Assembly: GCA_030681645.1 (NCBI GenBank)
Contig: JAUXRX010000025.1
Span: 1-64,000, forward strand
Reading direction: 5' to 3'
From: Archangium sp.
Lineage (GTDB): Bacteria > Myxococcota > Myxococcia > Myxococcales > Myxococcaceae
Length of the DNA stretch: 64,000 nucleotides
Below are positions 8,456 through 17,020 of this stretch, piece by piece. Below the pieces are notes generated by a model, which saw nothing but the letters and a program-made list of their open reading frames with translations, made no database searches and was not told the DNA's origin. Positions within the stretch are counted from its first letter, which is position 1; each line of letters starts with the position of its first letter. The translations under genes were made by a program, and so were the position numbers.

Positions 8456-10423
8456 TCACACCCGCCGGCTGAGCGTCTCGACGGCCTCGGCCAGCAGCTC
8501 GTGCGCCACGCCGTCGGCCGTCTCGCGCGCCACCGCGTCTTGCAGGGGGCCCAGCGCTTCCCGCCCGGCCGACACGGCGAGCACCCGGGCCGCCGCGACG
8601 CGCACGTCCCACCGCGCGTGCAGCAGCGCCCCGAGCGCCTTGTCGAGCAGCAGAGGCCGATCGGCGCCGAGCGAGAAGGCGAGCTTGAGCACCTCGGGGT
8701 CCGGGTGGCCGGCCGCGCGCAGCAGCAGCTCGTCGGACAGGCGGCCCATCAACCCCAGCCCCTCGAGCGCCGCGAGGGCGACCGCGGGGTCGGCGTGGCG
8801 GCTCAGCTCGTCGAGGCGCGCGGCAGAGCCGTGGTGCCCCAGCTCTCCGGCCGCGGCACAGGCGAGCGCGAGCACCGTCGGGTCGGCGTCCTTGAGCGCG
8901 CGGGCGAGCAGCGGCTGCCCCTGCTCCGGGGCGAGGCGGCCGATGGTCCTGGTGGCCGAGCGGCGCACCAGGGCCGACTCGTCCATCAGCGCGGCCTGGA
9001 GCACCAGCACCGAGTCTTTCGGGGTGAAGAGCGAGGCCTCGGCGGCAGCGGCGCGCACGGCTTCCTGCGAGTCGTGCAGCGCGCGCCTGAGCACCTCGTG
9101 GGCGCGCGGCCCCATCACCTCGCCCCAGGCGCGCACGGCGTGCGGCCTCAGCTTTCCACTCACCAGGGGCGCGAGCGCGGCGCGCACTTCCTCGGGCCAG
9201 GTCTCCGCCAGGTGCACCAGCGAGCGCCAGGCGTGCACGGCCAGCGCGTCGTCTTCGAACGAGCGCACCAGCGGCGCGATGGCCTCGCGGGTGCGGGTGC
9301 GGCCCAGGGCGCGGGCGCCCAGCTCGGCGAGCTCGGGGTCGCCGCTGTCCATCAAGGCGATCAGCGCCTGGCACAGCGGGGGTTCGGCGAGGCGCACGAT
9401 CGCGTCGGCGGCCACCGCCCGCGCTTCCGCGGGGAGATCGGCCAGCGCTTCGATCGACGAGAGCAGGGAACGCGCCCCGGGCAACCCGAGGCGGAGCAGC
9501 GTCTGCAGCGCCACCTCGCCGTCGCGGCCTCCCCGCACCGAGCCGGCGATGGCGAGCGCGAGCCGCGGGTCAGCGAGGGCGCGGGCCACGTGCAGCGCGC
9601 CGAGGTGGAGCTCTTCGTCGGGCGAGGCGAGCCCCGCCTCGAGCCAGGGGATCAGATCGCCCACGGGACGCAGCGCGATGCGCAGCTCGGCCTCGGTCTC
9701 GCTCGAGAGCGTGGCCCCCGAGGCGCCGATCGAGACCAGCGCCGAGTCTCGCGACTCGCGCGCGGCGAGCGCCCGCACGGTGAGCATCGAGGCAGTCGGG
9801 TGGTGCACGTGCCCGAGCAGGCGCCAGGCGCTGCGGCGCGTGAGGGGATCGTCGAGCAGCGGCACCAGCGTCGGTAACGGCACCGGGAGCTGCAGTTCGG
9901 CGAGCCCCTCGAGGGCGCAGACGCGCAGGAGCACGTCACGGGACCCGAGCAGCTTCTCGAGCGCCCGGCGGGCCTCGGCGCCCCCCACGTGGCCGAGCGC
10001 TTCCGCGGCCGAGGTGCGCACGTTGGGGTCCTCGTCCTGAATGGCGGCGACGAGCGGCACGACGGCCTCGGGCCTGCGCAACGAGCCGAGGATGTCGGCC
10101 GCGAACTTCCGCTGGTCGGGATCGGCGTGCTGCAGCAGCTGGACGATCGCCGGCATCACCGCGACGCCGAGCTGCGCGAGGACCGCGGCGGCGGCGTTGC
10201 GCGCGCCGGTGTCGTCGCGCTGGCCGAGCATGCTCACCAGCTGCTGCACGGTGTCGGGGGTGGCCTCGAGCGCGCCCAGGCGGTCGGCGGCGAGGCGGCG
10301 CACCCGCCAGCTGTCGTCGCGGAGCGCGGCGAGCAGCGCGGGGATCGACGCGGGGCTCACCGGGAGCGCGTCGAGCGAGCGGTAGCGGGCCTCGGCGTCG
10401 GCGTCGGCCTGGAGCCAGGTCAT
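8456..10423 (-). CDS. HEAT-repeat protein of the chemosensory operon
   Basis: 655 residues built almost entirely of about 20 HEAT/PBS-lyase-like repeats (units such as DDSWRVRRLAADRLGAL and DEDPNVRTSAAEALGHVG), giving a long alpha solenoid for protein contacts. There is no signal peptide, so it is cytoplasmic. It sits between cheW and cheR with 4 bases to cheR. HEAT-repeat partners of chemosensory systems are known in Myxococcus xanthus (the Che7-linked protein Cpc7). By analogy it may be a scaffold or output of this array. Exact partner unknown. Confidence 0.9.
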   Translation of the reverse strand: MTWLQADADAEARYRSLDALPVSPASIPALLAALRDDSWRVRRLAADRLGALEATPDTVQQLVSMLGQRDDTGARNAAAAVLAQLGVAVMPAIVQLLQHADPDQRKFAADILGSLRRPEAVVPLVAAIQDEDPNVRTSAAEALGHVGGAEARRALEKLLGSRDVLLRVCALEGLAELQLPVPLPTLVPLLDDPLTRRSAWRLLGHVHHPTASMLTVRALAARESRDSALVSIGASGATLSSETEAELRIALRPVGDLIPWLEAGLASPDEELHLGALHVARALADPRLALAIAGSVRGGRDGEVALQTLLRLGLPGARSLLSSIEALADLPAEARAVAADAIVRLAEPPLCQALIALMDSGDPELAELGARALGRTRTREAIAPLVRSFEDDALAVHAWRSLVHLAETWPEEVRAALAPLVSGKLRPHAVRAWGEVMGPRAHEVLRRALHDSQEAVRAAAAEASLFTPKDSVLVLQAALMDESALVRRSATRTIGRLAPEQGQPLLARALKDADPTVLALACAAAGELGHHGSAARLDELSRHADPAVALAALEGLGLMGRLSDELLLRAAGHPDPEVLKLAFSLGADRPLLLDKALGALLHARWDVRVAAARVLAVSAGREALGPLQDAVARETADGVAHELLAEAVETLSRRV

Positions 10424-10432
10424 GAAGCCTGT

Positions 10433-10502
10433 CCCCCTCTCCCTGCGCCAGCGGGGAACTGCGAACTCGCGCCTCGAGGGGGGAGAGGGCCGGGGTGAGG
10501 GG
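10433..10502. repeat. REP-like palindrome between cheW and the HEAT gene
   Basis: CCCTCTCCC (10435-10443) pairs with GGGAGAGGG (10481-10489). The interior includes a 24-base block (10461-10484) identical to 8414-8437 inside cheR, and the right flank reads CCGGGGTGAGGGG. It fills most of the 100-base gap 10424-10523. Related sequences lie at 6489-6515 and 54897-54937. Confidence 0.75.
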
Positions 10503-10523
10503 CCGACCGCGCACTCAGGGGAA

Positions 10524-10994
10524 TCACCACGGGTCCTCCGTGAGCAGCGCCTTCACGTCGAGCAGCAGGGTGAGGTGTTCGCCTTCACCGGTGACACCCA
10601 GCACGTGCGGCGCGGCGCCGGGCCGGTTCGCCAGCGGCGCGGGCCGCAACGAGCTGCGCTCGACCCGCTGCACCTGGGTCACCCCGTCGACCAGCACGCC
10701 CAGGCGCCGGGTGCCGATGCGGCACACCACCAGCCGCTCGGTGCGCTTGGGCTTGCCCGAGGGCTTGAGCGCCTGCACCGCGGTGCTGGTCACCTCGAGC
10801 CGCTTCCGCGCGTCGACCACCGGCAACACCTCGCCGCGCAGCCGCACCACGCCCTCGAGGAAGCGGGGCGCGCGGGGCAGCGGAGTGATCACCGGCACGG
10901 GGAGGATCTCCTCGACCCGCTTGAGATCGAGCGCGTACGACTCGGCCCCGATGCGCACCACGCAGAGCTGGATCACCCCGGGGTCGCCGCTCAC
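10524..10994 (-). CDS. CheW-like coupling protein (second copy)
   Basis: 156 residues forming one CheW domain (CVVRIGAESYALDLKRVEEIL at the start, VVRLRGEVLPVVDARKRL in the middle). CheW couples receptors to the CheA kinase. GTG start at 10994 overlaps the stop of the preceding cheW (GTGA), so the two are translationally coupled. Having two adjacent CheW paralogues suggests two receptor types or a structural role in the array. Confidence 0.92.
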   Translation of the reverse strand: MSGDPGVIQLCVVRIGAESYALDLKRVEEILPVPVITPLPRAPRFLEGVVRLRGEVLPVVDARKRLEVTSTAVQALKPSGKPKRTERLVVCRIGTRRLGVLVDGVTQVQRVERSSLRPAPLANRPGAAPHVLGVTGEGEHLTLLLDVKALLTEDPW

Positions 10995-11554
10995 GAGAGC
11001 GCCTGCTCGACGTCGAGGAGGATGTACATGAGCCCGTCGCGACGCCCCAGACCGGCGATGGCGTTGCGATCGATGCCCAGGCCCGGGGCTTCTTCCAGCC
11101 GCGAGAGCTGCAGCTTCACCACGCCGTCCACGCGATCCACCAGCACGCCCGCATCACCCTCGAGATCCTTGAGCAGCAGGATGCGGGCGGGGCGGCCCAC
11201 GTCTTTCCCGGTGCGCACCACCGGGGCGACGTCGGCCAGGCGCAGCCGCACCTTCACGTCGTAGAGCGGCAGCATCTCGCCGCGCACGTTGATGAGGCCG
11301 ATGATGTTCTTCTGCGCGCGGGGGATCTCGGTGACGTCGGTGACCTTGAGGATCTCCCGGACCGCGCCGATGGGCACCGCGTAGGTCTCGCCCTCGAGCA
11401 CGAAGGCGAGGAACTCCTCGGGCGTCTCGTCGGGCACGGACTGTTCGATGCGATCGCTCACCGGCGCCTGCTCGAGGAACGAGCCGACGGCCTCGTCGGG
11501 CCGGTAGAAGAAGCGATCGAGGAGCTCGGCGAATTGCGACACCGGAGGCGACAC
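10991..11554 (-). CDS. cheW: CheW coupling protein (first copy)
   Basis: 187 residues. An N-terminal extension of about 40 residues precedes a CheW domain (FVLEGETYAVPIGAVREIL, then NIIGLINVRGEMLPLYDVK). It links chemoreceptors to CheA. The start is GTG 11554; a second in-frame GTG lies four codons downstream. It follows cheA by about 55 bases. The gap (11555-11609) contains one copy of the CTCGACT-type repeat. Confidence 0.93.
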   Translation of the reverse strand: MSPPVSQFAELLDRFFYRPDEAVGSFLEQAPVSDRIEQSVPDETPEEFLAFVLEGETYAVPIGAVREILKVTDVTEIPRAQKNIIGLINVRGEMLPLYDVKVRLRLADVAPVVRTGKDVGRPARILLLKDLEGDAGVLVDRVDGVVKLQLSRLEEAPGLGIDRNAIAGLGRRDGLMYILLDVEQALS

Positions 11555-11563
11555 TACACCCGC

Positions 11564-11590
11564 CCCCTCGACTCCGCTCGGGGAGAACGG
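11564..11590. repeat. Dispersed palindromic repeat, family 2
   Basis: CCCCTCGACTCCGCTCGGGG followed by AGAACGG. Near-identical 27-base copies occur at 34346-34372, 54524-54550 and 63331-63357. The core CCCCGAGCGnAGTCGAGGGG is an imperfect palindrome. This copy is intergenic (between cheA and cheW). Confidence 0.7.
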
Positions 11591-11609
11591 AGCGCACCAC
11601 GCCTGGCGC

Positions 11610-13724
11610 TCAGCCGACCGCGACCTGCGCCCGCAGCAGCTCTTCCATCAGGGCGCCGATGTCGAGCACCAGCACCGCCCGCCGGTCACCCAGCTCGGTC
11701 GCGCCCGACACGCCCGGAATGCCACGCAGCCGCCCGCTCAGTGGCTTGGTCACGATGTCCTGCTGGCCGAGCAGCTCGTCGATGGCCAGGCCCAGCCGCT
11801 GCTGCGCCAGCCCCACCAGCACCACCGAGTGCACCGTGCGCTGCTCTTCTTCGAGGCCGAACACGCGCGCCAGGCGGATGAAGGGGGTGGTCTGGCCGCG
11901 CACCTCGATCACCTCGCGCTTCTCGATGGTGCGCAGCGCCGAGCTCTTCACCGAGACGATCTCGAGCACCGCGTTCAGGGGGATCGCGTACGTGCGGCCC
12001 GACACCTTCACCATCAACGCCCGGATGATCGCCAGGGTCAGCGGCAGCGTGAGGGTGAAGGTGGTGCCCTCGCCCCGCCGGCTGGAGATGTCGATCAACC
12101 CCGACAGCCGCTGCAGGTTGGTCTTCACCACGTCGAGGCCCACCCCGCGGCCCGAGAGCTCGGACACGTCGCGCTTGGTGGAAAAGCCCGGCTGGAAGAC
12201 GAGGTTGAGCAGCTCGCGGCGTTCCATCTCTTCGGTCTGCTCGCGCGTCACCAGGCCGCGCTCGACCGCCACCTCACGAATGCGCGCCTCGTCGATGCCC
12301 GCGCCGTCGTCGCGCACCTCGATGATCACGTGGTTGCCCTGCTGCCGCGCCACCAACCCGATCGTCGCGCGGGCCGACTTGCCCTCGCGGGCGCGCACCT
12401 CGGGCCGCTCGGCACCGTGATCGAGCGCGTTGCGCAGCAGGTGCATGAGCGGGTCGGACAGCTCCTCGACGATCAGCTTGTCGAGCTCGACGTCGCCGCC
12501 CGACACGTCGAAGCCCACGTCTTTCCCCGACTCGCGCACCAGCCGGCGCATCAACCTTGCCAGCTTGTCGAACACCTGGCCCAGGGGCACCATGCGCACC
12601 TCGAGCACGCCCTTCTGCAGCTCGTCGAGGCGCCGCTCGAGGGCGCGCACCTCGCGCTGCAGTTCCTGGCCCCAGAGCTTGGGCAGCGCCGGGCCGCTGG
12701 CCTGCCGCGCCGCCTCGCTGAGCCGCTCGATGTTGCTGCGAATGAGCAGGAGCTCGCCGATCGAGTTCATCAGCCCGTCGAGGCGGCCGATGTCGACGCG
12801 CACGGTGTTGGTGAGGCTGCGCAGGCTGGGCTCGGACCCGCTCGACCGGAGGCCCGAGGGTGACGAGGTGAGGGCCGACGGCGGCGAGCTGAGCGGCGAG
12901 AGCGAAGGCCCGCTGAGGCTCCGATCGTCCCAGAGCGGCGCCTTCTTCGCGCCGGGCCGCGGCGCCGAAGCGGGCGCGATGAAGCGGTCGGTGAGCGGCG
13001 CGATGGTCGCGCCCTCGATGAGCTGGGCCTCGAGCTCGGCCAGGTGGCGCGAGCTGCCGAAGATGAGATCGAACGCGATCGACGCGTCGTCACCCGGCTT
13101 CGACGAGGGCAGCGTGCTGATCACCTCGCCCAGCGGCTTGAGCGCCCCGTTCAGCTTCGCCAGCCGCGTGTCGAAGTCTTCCAGGCTGAAGACGGCGCGC
13201 ACCTTCCACAGGCCCACGCCCTTCTTCACGTTCTCGCGCAGCCGGTGCTCTTCGTACTCGGTGAACACCGCCCGCACCTGCGGGTCGATGCCCACCTGGT
13301 CGAGCACGTCGACGCCATCGGCCGCGCCCCCACCGGCGAGCTGCTGGAGCTCGGCGCCCAGCTGCTCGGCGCGCTCCTTGAGCTCGGCCGAGTCGTCGCC
13401 GCGCGAGGCCTCGCCCAGCATTTCCTGCAGCACGTCGACGGTCTGGCCGAGGGCGTCGAGCAGCGGCTGCTGGTGCGGCGTCTTGCCCAGGCGCAGCGCG
13501 TCGAGCAGGTCCTCGGCGCGGTGCGCGAGCTTCGAGATCGACTCGAGGCCGAACATGGCCGAGAGCCCCTTGAGCGAGTGCGCCGCGCGGAACACCGCGT
13601 TGAGGCGATCGGGGTCGGCCTGCTCGAGGCCGCTCTCTTCGAGGGCGAGCAGCTCGCGCCCGAGCGTCTCGAGGATCTCGTTGGCCTCGGGGATGAACTC
13701 AGAGAGCGCGCGCGGGGCGACCAT
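11610..13724 (-). CDS. cheA: Chemotaxis histidine kinase CheA
   Basis: 704 residues. The P1 phosphotransfer domain has His49 in AAHSLKG. An intermediate P2-like region lies at about 150-240, then an Ala/Ser/Pro linker, a dimerisation domain, a kinase ATP-binding domain (N box LLRNALDHG, G1 DDGAGID, G2 GRGVGLDVVKTN) and a C-terminal CheW-like regulatory domain. It autophosphorylates and feeds CheY and CheB. No receiver domain is fused, unlike FrzE-type kinases. The ATG at 13724 lies 4 bases after the cheY stop. Confidence 0.96.
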   Translation of the reverse strand: MVAPRALSEFIPEANEILETLGRELLALEESGLEQADPDRLNAVFRAAHSLKGLSAMFGLESISKLAHRAEDLLDALRLGKTPHQQPLLDALGQTVDVLQEMLGEASRGDDSAELKERAEQLGAELQQLAGGGAADGVDVLDQVGIDPQVRAVFTEYEEHRLRENVKKGVGLWKVRAVFSLEDFDTRLAKLNGALKPLGEVISTLPSSKPGDDASIAFDLIFGSSRHLAELEAQLIEGATIAPLTDRFIAPASAPRPGAKKAPLWDDRSLSGPSLSPLSSPPSALTSSPSGLRSSGSEPSLRSLTNTVRVDIGRLDGLMNSIGELLLIRSNIERLSEAARQASGPALPKLWGQELQREVRALERRLDELQKGVLEVRMVPLGQVFDKLARLMRRLVRESGKDVGFDVSGGDVELDKLIVEELSDPLMHLLRNALDHGAERPEVRAREGKSARATIGLVARQQGNHVIIEVRDDGAGIDEARIREVAVERGLVTREQTEEMERRELLNLVFQPGFSTKRDVSELSGRGVGLDVVKTNLQRLSGLIDISSRRGEGTTFTLTLPLTLAIIRALMVKVSGRTYAIPLNAVLEIVSVKSSALRTIEKREVIEVRGQTTPFIRLARVFGLEEEQRTVHSVVLVGLAQQRLGLAIDELLGQQDIVTKPLSGRLRGIPGVSGATELGDRRAVLVLDIGALMEELLRAQVAVG

Positions 13725-13728
13725 GCTG

Positions 13729-14106
13729 TCAGAGCTTCAGGTAGCGGCGCACCAGGTCGCACAGCCGCTCGGGCACGAAGGGCTTGACCACGTACTCGTC
13801 GGCGCCGAGCTGGAGTCCCCGATCACGATCCTGCTCGCGGCCCTCGGTCGTCACCACGAAGAGCGGCGTGTCTTTGTAGTGGGGGTTCTTCTTCACGAAG
13901 TTGATCAGCTCGAGGCCGTTGATGTCCGGCATGTTGATGTCGGTGATGATCAGCTCGAAGCGGTGGCGGGGGAGCACCTTGAGCGCCTCGAAGCCGCTCT
14001 CCGCCGTGTGCACCTCGACCTCGATGAGCGACTCCACGGCCGCGCGCAGCAGCTCCCGGGTGGCACCGGAATCCTCCACGATGAGGACCTTGCGACGTAT
14101 CGACAC
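13729..14106 (-). CDS. cheY: CheY-like response regulator of the chemosensory operon
   Basis: 125 residues forming one receiver domain with acidic residues E11-D12, phosphoacceptor Asp56 in IITDINMP, TT in VVTTEG and Lys in YVVKPF. It is the first gene of the operon and should receive phosphate from the adjacent CheA. The reading frame has no ATG at the domain start; GTG 14106 is chosen because the fold begins there. An upstream TAACCT at -13 suggests a promoter close to the start codon and a nearly leaderless mRNA. Confidence 0.92.
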   Translation of the reverse strand: MSIRRKVLIVEDSGATRELLRAAVESLIEVEVHTAESGFEALKVLPRHRFELIITDINMPDINGLELINFVKKNPHYKDTPLFVVTTEGREQDRDRGLQLGADEYVVKPFVPERLCDLVRRYLKL

Positions 14107-14113
14107 GGCCTGA

Positions 14114-14119
14114 AGGTTA
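14114..14119 (-). promoter_or_regulatory. Possible -10 box of the chemosensory operon
   Basis: On the minus strand TAACCT lies eight bases before the GTG start of cheY, in the 29-base gap behind the upstream gene. It fits the TAnnnT pattern; no convincing -35 is seen. Low-confidence inference. Confidence 0.25.
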
Positions 14120-14135
14120 GCAGCCAGCCCAGCCG

Positions 14136-14585
14136 TCAGGGCGAGAAGACAGCGACCGCCCCGGAGAAATGCGGAGCGAACGCGCGATCGACCAGCTCGT
14201 CGCGGGTGCTGGCCACGGCCTTCGGCAACACGGGGAAGGCCAGCGCCACCGAGTCGACCTTCGCGCGGCTCAGCATGGCGGCCGCCTGGGTGAGGGCGTG
14301 CTCGAGGCCCAGGGCGGTGACGCCGTTGAGGCGCCCCAGCCCCACCGCGAAGACCTTCTTCGCGGGCACGCGGGCGTCGGTGGGCACCAGGAGCTTGTCG
14401 CCGGGGGCGCCCACGAAGAAGCCCGAACCGAGGATCTTCGAGAGCCCGCCGCAGAGGCGCCAGTCGAGGAAGCCGGTCGCGCCCGAGAGGGGCCGTTCGT
14501 CTTCCACCACGAAGCAGCACACCGCTTCGATGCCGGTGAGGGCGTCGAGGGCGTCGAGCCCGGAGGTGAGCTGTTGCGGCTTCAC
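14136..14585 (-). CDS. M17 leucyl aminopeptidase N-terminal-like protein
   Basis: 149 residues resembling only the N-terminal macro-like domain of M17 leucine aminopeptidases: GDKLLVPTDARVPAKKVFAVGLG and an Ala-rich helix follow the typical order. The catalytic metal-binding C-terminal domain is absent, so peptidase activity is not expected. The start is GTG 14585, overlapping the nusB stop (GTGA). It is the last gene of the rib-nusB unit. A role as a stand-alone binding domain is a guess. Confidence 0.7.
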   Translation of the reverse strand: MKPQQLTSGLDALDALTGIEAVCCFVVEDERPLSGATGFLDWRLCGGLSKILGSGFFVGAPGDKLLVPTDARVPAKKVFAVGLGRLNGVTALGLEHALTQAAAMLSRAKVDSVALAFPVLPKAVASTRDELVDRAFAPHFSGAVAVFSP

Positions 14586-15007
14586 GCCTTGCCGACCGTG
14601 GACGCGATCTTGTCGAGCAGCCCGTTGATGAAGGCGCTCGAGGCCTCGTTGCCGAAGTTCTTGGCCAGCTCGACGGCCTCGTTGATGGTCACCTTGCGCG
14701 GAATGTCGGTGAGGTACTTGAGCTCGTACACGCCGATGCGCAGCACGTTGCGATCGATGCGCTGCATGCGGTCGAGCCGCCAGTTGTGCGAGTGCTCTTC
14801 GATGAGCGCGTCGAGCTCGGGCTGGTGCAGCTTCACCCCGGCGATCAGCTCCTTCGCGAAGGTGTCCGCGGCGGGGTCGCGCGGCCCCTCGTCGTCGTGC
14901 GCGGTCCACGACGCGTCGAGCGCGCCCTGGGGCTCGAGCTTGGGGTCCTGCTCCAGCTGGTAGAGCGCCTGCAGCGCACGCTCACGGCCAAGACGGCGGG
15001 CGCCCAC
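14582..15007 (-). CDS. nusB: Transcription antitermination factor NusB
   Basis: 141 residues, normal NusB length. RERALQALYQLEQ at the N-terminus and DRNVLRIGVYELKYLTDIP followed by INEAVELAKNFG are diagnostic. It binds boxA RNA with NusE (S10) in rRNA antitermination. GTG start directly follows the ribH stop. The ribH-nusB order is common in bacteria. Confidence 0.96.
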   Translation of the reverse strand: MGARRLGRERALQALYQLEQDPKLEPQGALDASWTAHDDEGPRDPAADTFAKELIAGVKLHQPELDALIEEHSHNWRLDRMQRIDRNVLRIGVYELKYLTDIPRKVTINEAVELAKNFGNEASSAFINGLLDKIASTVGKA

Positions 15008-15490
15008 TCACTTCACTCCCATGGCGGCGTACAGATTCACCATCTCGATGCAGGCGATGGCGGCGTCAGCGCCCTTGTTGCCGGCCTTCACGCCCGCGCG
15101 GTCCACCGCCTGCTCGACGGTGTCGGTGGTGAGCACGCCGAAGGTGACGGCGCAGTCGGCGTTGAGCGACACCTGGCCGATGCCCTTGGCCACCTCGCCC
15201 GCGACGTACTCGAAGTGCGGCGTGCCCCCGCGAATGACGCAGCCCAGGGCGATCACGCCCACGTACTTGCCGGAGTTCGCCACCCGGCGGGTGAGGCCCG
15301 ACAGCTCGAAGGTGCCCGGGCAGCGGTACACGTCGACGTCGCCGTCGGCCACGCCGTGGCGCAGCAGCGCATCGAGGGCACCGGCGAGGAGCGGGTCGGT
15401 GATGAACGAGTTGAAGCGGCTCACGGTGATCGCGAACCGGCCCTTCGGAGAGACGACGTTGCCTTCGAACGTACGCGGCATGGCGGTCAC
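15008..15490 (-). CDS. ribH: 6,7-dimethyl-8-ribityllumazine synthase
   Basis: 160 residues, the usual size. It condenses 5-amino-6-ribitylaminouracil with dihydroxybutanone phosphate. SRFNSFITDPLLAGALDAL, the substrate loop PGTFEL, and GCVIRGGTPHFEYV with the active-site His are all present, as is FGVLTTDT. GTG 15490 overlaps the upstream ribB stop (GTGA); ATG 15481 three codons later is an equally possible start. The next riboflavin step (ribE) is encoded 14 kb away at 29490-30116. Confidence 0.95.
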   Translation of the reverse strand: MTAMPRTFEGNVVSPKGRFAITVSRFNSFITDPLLAGALDALLRHGVADGDVDVYRCPGTFELSGLTRRVANSGKYVGVIALGCVIRGGTPHFEYVAGEVAKGIGQVSLNADCAVTFGVLTTDTVEQAVDRAGVKAGNKGADAAIACIEMVNLYAAMGVK

Positions 15491-16617
15491 CCTACTCCCA
15501 GGCGAATCTGCTCGACCACTTCGATTCCGTAGCGCTCGACGCCGATGATGCGGTTGGGCGTGTTGGTCAGGAACTTGAGCTTCTGCACCCCGAGGTCCTG
15601 GAGGATCTGCGCGCCCAGGCCGATCTCCTTGAGGCGGGCCTGGCCCTCCTGGCCGGCCACCAGCTTCTCGTTGCTGGGCCGCTTCTCGGACAGCGCGTCG
15701 GCGCCCGTGAGGGGCTTCTGCAAGAGCACGATCACGCCCCGCTTCTCTTTCTTGATCAGGTCGAAGGCGCGCTTGAGGCTGCCCTGCCCGGTCATGTTGT
15801 CGAGCAGGTCGCCCAGCGGCGAGGCGCGGTGCACCCGGGTGAGCACGGGCTTCTTGCCGGCCACCTCGCCCATCACCAGGGCCACGTGCACCGCGGGGTC
15901 GACGTCGGTGGTGTACGCGTAGGCGGTGAACTCACCGTACGGCTCGCGGGTGACGCGGGTCTCGGCCACGCGCCGCACCAGGCGCTCGTGGCTGAGGCGG
16001 TAGGTGATGAGGTCGGCGATCGCCAGCAGGGTGAGCTTGTGCCTCTTCGCGAACCGCACCAGCTGGGGGCGGCGGGCCATGGTGCCGTCGTCGTTCATCA
16101 CCTCGCAGATGACGCCGGCCGGCTTGAAGCCCGCCAGCCGCGCCAGGTCGACCGAGGCCTCGGTGTGGCCGGGCCGCACCAGCACGCCGCCGTCGCGCGC
16201 GCGCAGGGGGAAGACGTGGCCGGGGCGCGAGAGCTCGGCGGGGAGCACCTCGTCGCCGATGGCGGTCTTGATGGTGTGGGCGCGATCGTGCGCCGAGATG
16301 CCGGTGCTCACGCCCAGCGCCGCTTCGATCGACACGGTGAAGGCGGTCTGCCGCGGCGAGGTGTTGTCGGTGACCATCAAGGGCAGGTTGAGCCGGCGCA
16401 CCTGCTCTTCGGTGAGCGACAGGCACACCAGCCCGCGGCCCTCGCGCGCCATGAAGTTGATCGCCTGGGGCGTCACCTTCTCGGCCGCCATCACCAGGTC
16501 GCCTTCGTTCTCGCGATCTTCGTCATCCGTGAGGATGACCATCTTCCCCTTGCGGATGTCGGCGATGGCCTTCTGCACCAGGGCGATGCTGCGCTTCTCG
16601 GACTGTTGATTCGGCAT
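15487..16617 (-). CDS. ribB: DHBP synthase fused to a degenerate GTP cyclohydrolase II domain
   Basis: 376 residues. The N-terminal half (about 10-210) is a 3,4-dihydroxy-2-butanone-4-phosphate synthase with DDEDRENEGDLV, MAREGRGLVCLSL and STGISAHDRA. The C-terminal half (about 215-376) has the fold outline of GTP cyclohydrolase II, but the zinc-binding Cys segment is replaced (SPLGDLLDNMTGQGSLKRA has no Cys). It is therefore RibBX-like, and GTP cyclohydrolase activity must come from another gene. A GAGGA ribosome-binding site precedes ATG 16617. No FMN riboswitch fits in the short upstream gap. Confidence 0.9.
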   Translation of the reverse strand: MPNQQSEKRSIALVQKAIADIRKGKMVILTDDEDRENEGDLVMAAEKVTPQAINFMAREGRGLVCLSLTEEQVRRLNLPLMVTDNTSPRQTAFTVSIEAALGVSTGISAHDRAHTIKTAIGDEVLPAELSRPGHVFPLRARDGGVLVRPGHTEASVDLARLAGFKPAGVICEVMNDDGTMARRPQLVRFAKRHKLTLLAIADLITYRLSHERLVRRVAETRVTREPYGEFTAYAYTTDVDPAVHVALVMGEVAGKKPVLTRVHRASPLGDLLDNMTGQGSLKRAFDLIKKEKRGVIVLLQKPLTGADALSEKRPSNEKLVAGQEGQARLKEIGLGAQILQDLGVQKLKFLTNTPNRIIGVERYGIEVVEQIRLGVG

Positions 16618-16665
16618 GCGACAGTCCTCATGTCGCGGAGCGTCATGCGGCGCAACGGAGAAAGG

Positions 16666-16914
16666 TCAGCCCAGCGCCCTCCGGCTCACCGTGCGCAGCC
16701 TCGCGCTCGACGCGGCGAGACCCACCGCCCCGGCCGCGAGCGTGGCGACCCCTCCGACGACCAGCCAGATGGCGAACTCGGTGGGCTTCCCCGTGAAGAA
16801 GGCGGCGAGGCCGGCGCCGAACGAGGGCGACGCCATGAAGCCGTAGAAGGCGAGGCCCAGGCCGAGGCCGAGGACGCCGATCGAGAGGGAGCGGATCAGA
16901 CCGAGGTTGAACAT
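16666..16914 (-). CDS. DUF3185-like small membrane protein
   Basis: 82 residues with two membrane helices. LGLGLAFYGFMASPSFGAGL and FTGKPTEFAIWLVVGG match the DUF3185 family pattern of two helices around a Phe-Thr-Gly-x-Pro-Thr turn. Function unknown. ATG 16914 follows a GAGGGG; a TTG four codons upstream is less likely. It lies 48 bases before ribB on the same strand and may be read through into it. Confidence 0.7.
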   Translation of the reverse strand: MFNLGLIRSLSIGVLGLGLGLAFYGFMASPSFGAGLAAFFTGKPTEFAIWLVVGGVATLAAGAVGLAASSARLRTVSRRALG

Positions 16915-17020
16915 GCCCCTCGTCAAAGCAGCATCGGTGCCAGCGGTGATGCGCCCTCATTGGCTGACTTGGAGCAGCGCCCTCATCATTCCGAAGGAGG
17001 CACTCACTCAACTTGAAGGC

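Noticed and set aside
6772..8472. 566-codon plus-strand frame opposite cheB and cheR
   Set aside because: His/Glu/Arg-rich shadow translation; the minus-strand genes carry all catalytic motifs.
10433..10502. Intrinsic terminator between cheW and the HEAT gene
   Set aside because: There is no T-run after the hairpin, and copies of the same sequence occur inside coding regions; it is better explained as a dispersed repeat.
16618..16665. FMN riboswitch before ribB
   Set aside because: Only 48 bases separate the genes, too short for the element, and its conserved bases are not seen. The region before ribE is also coding.
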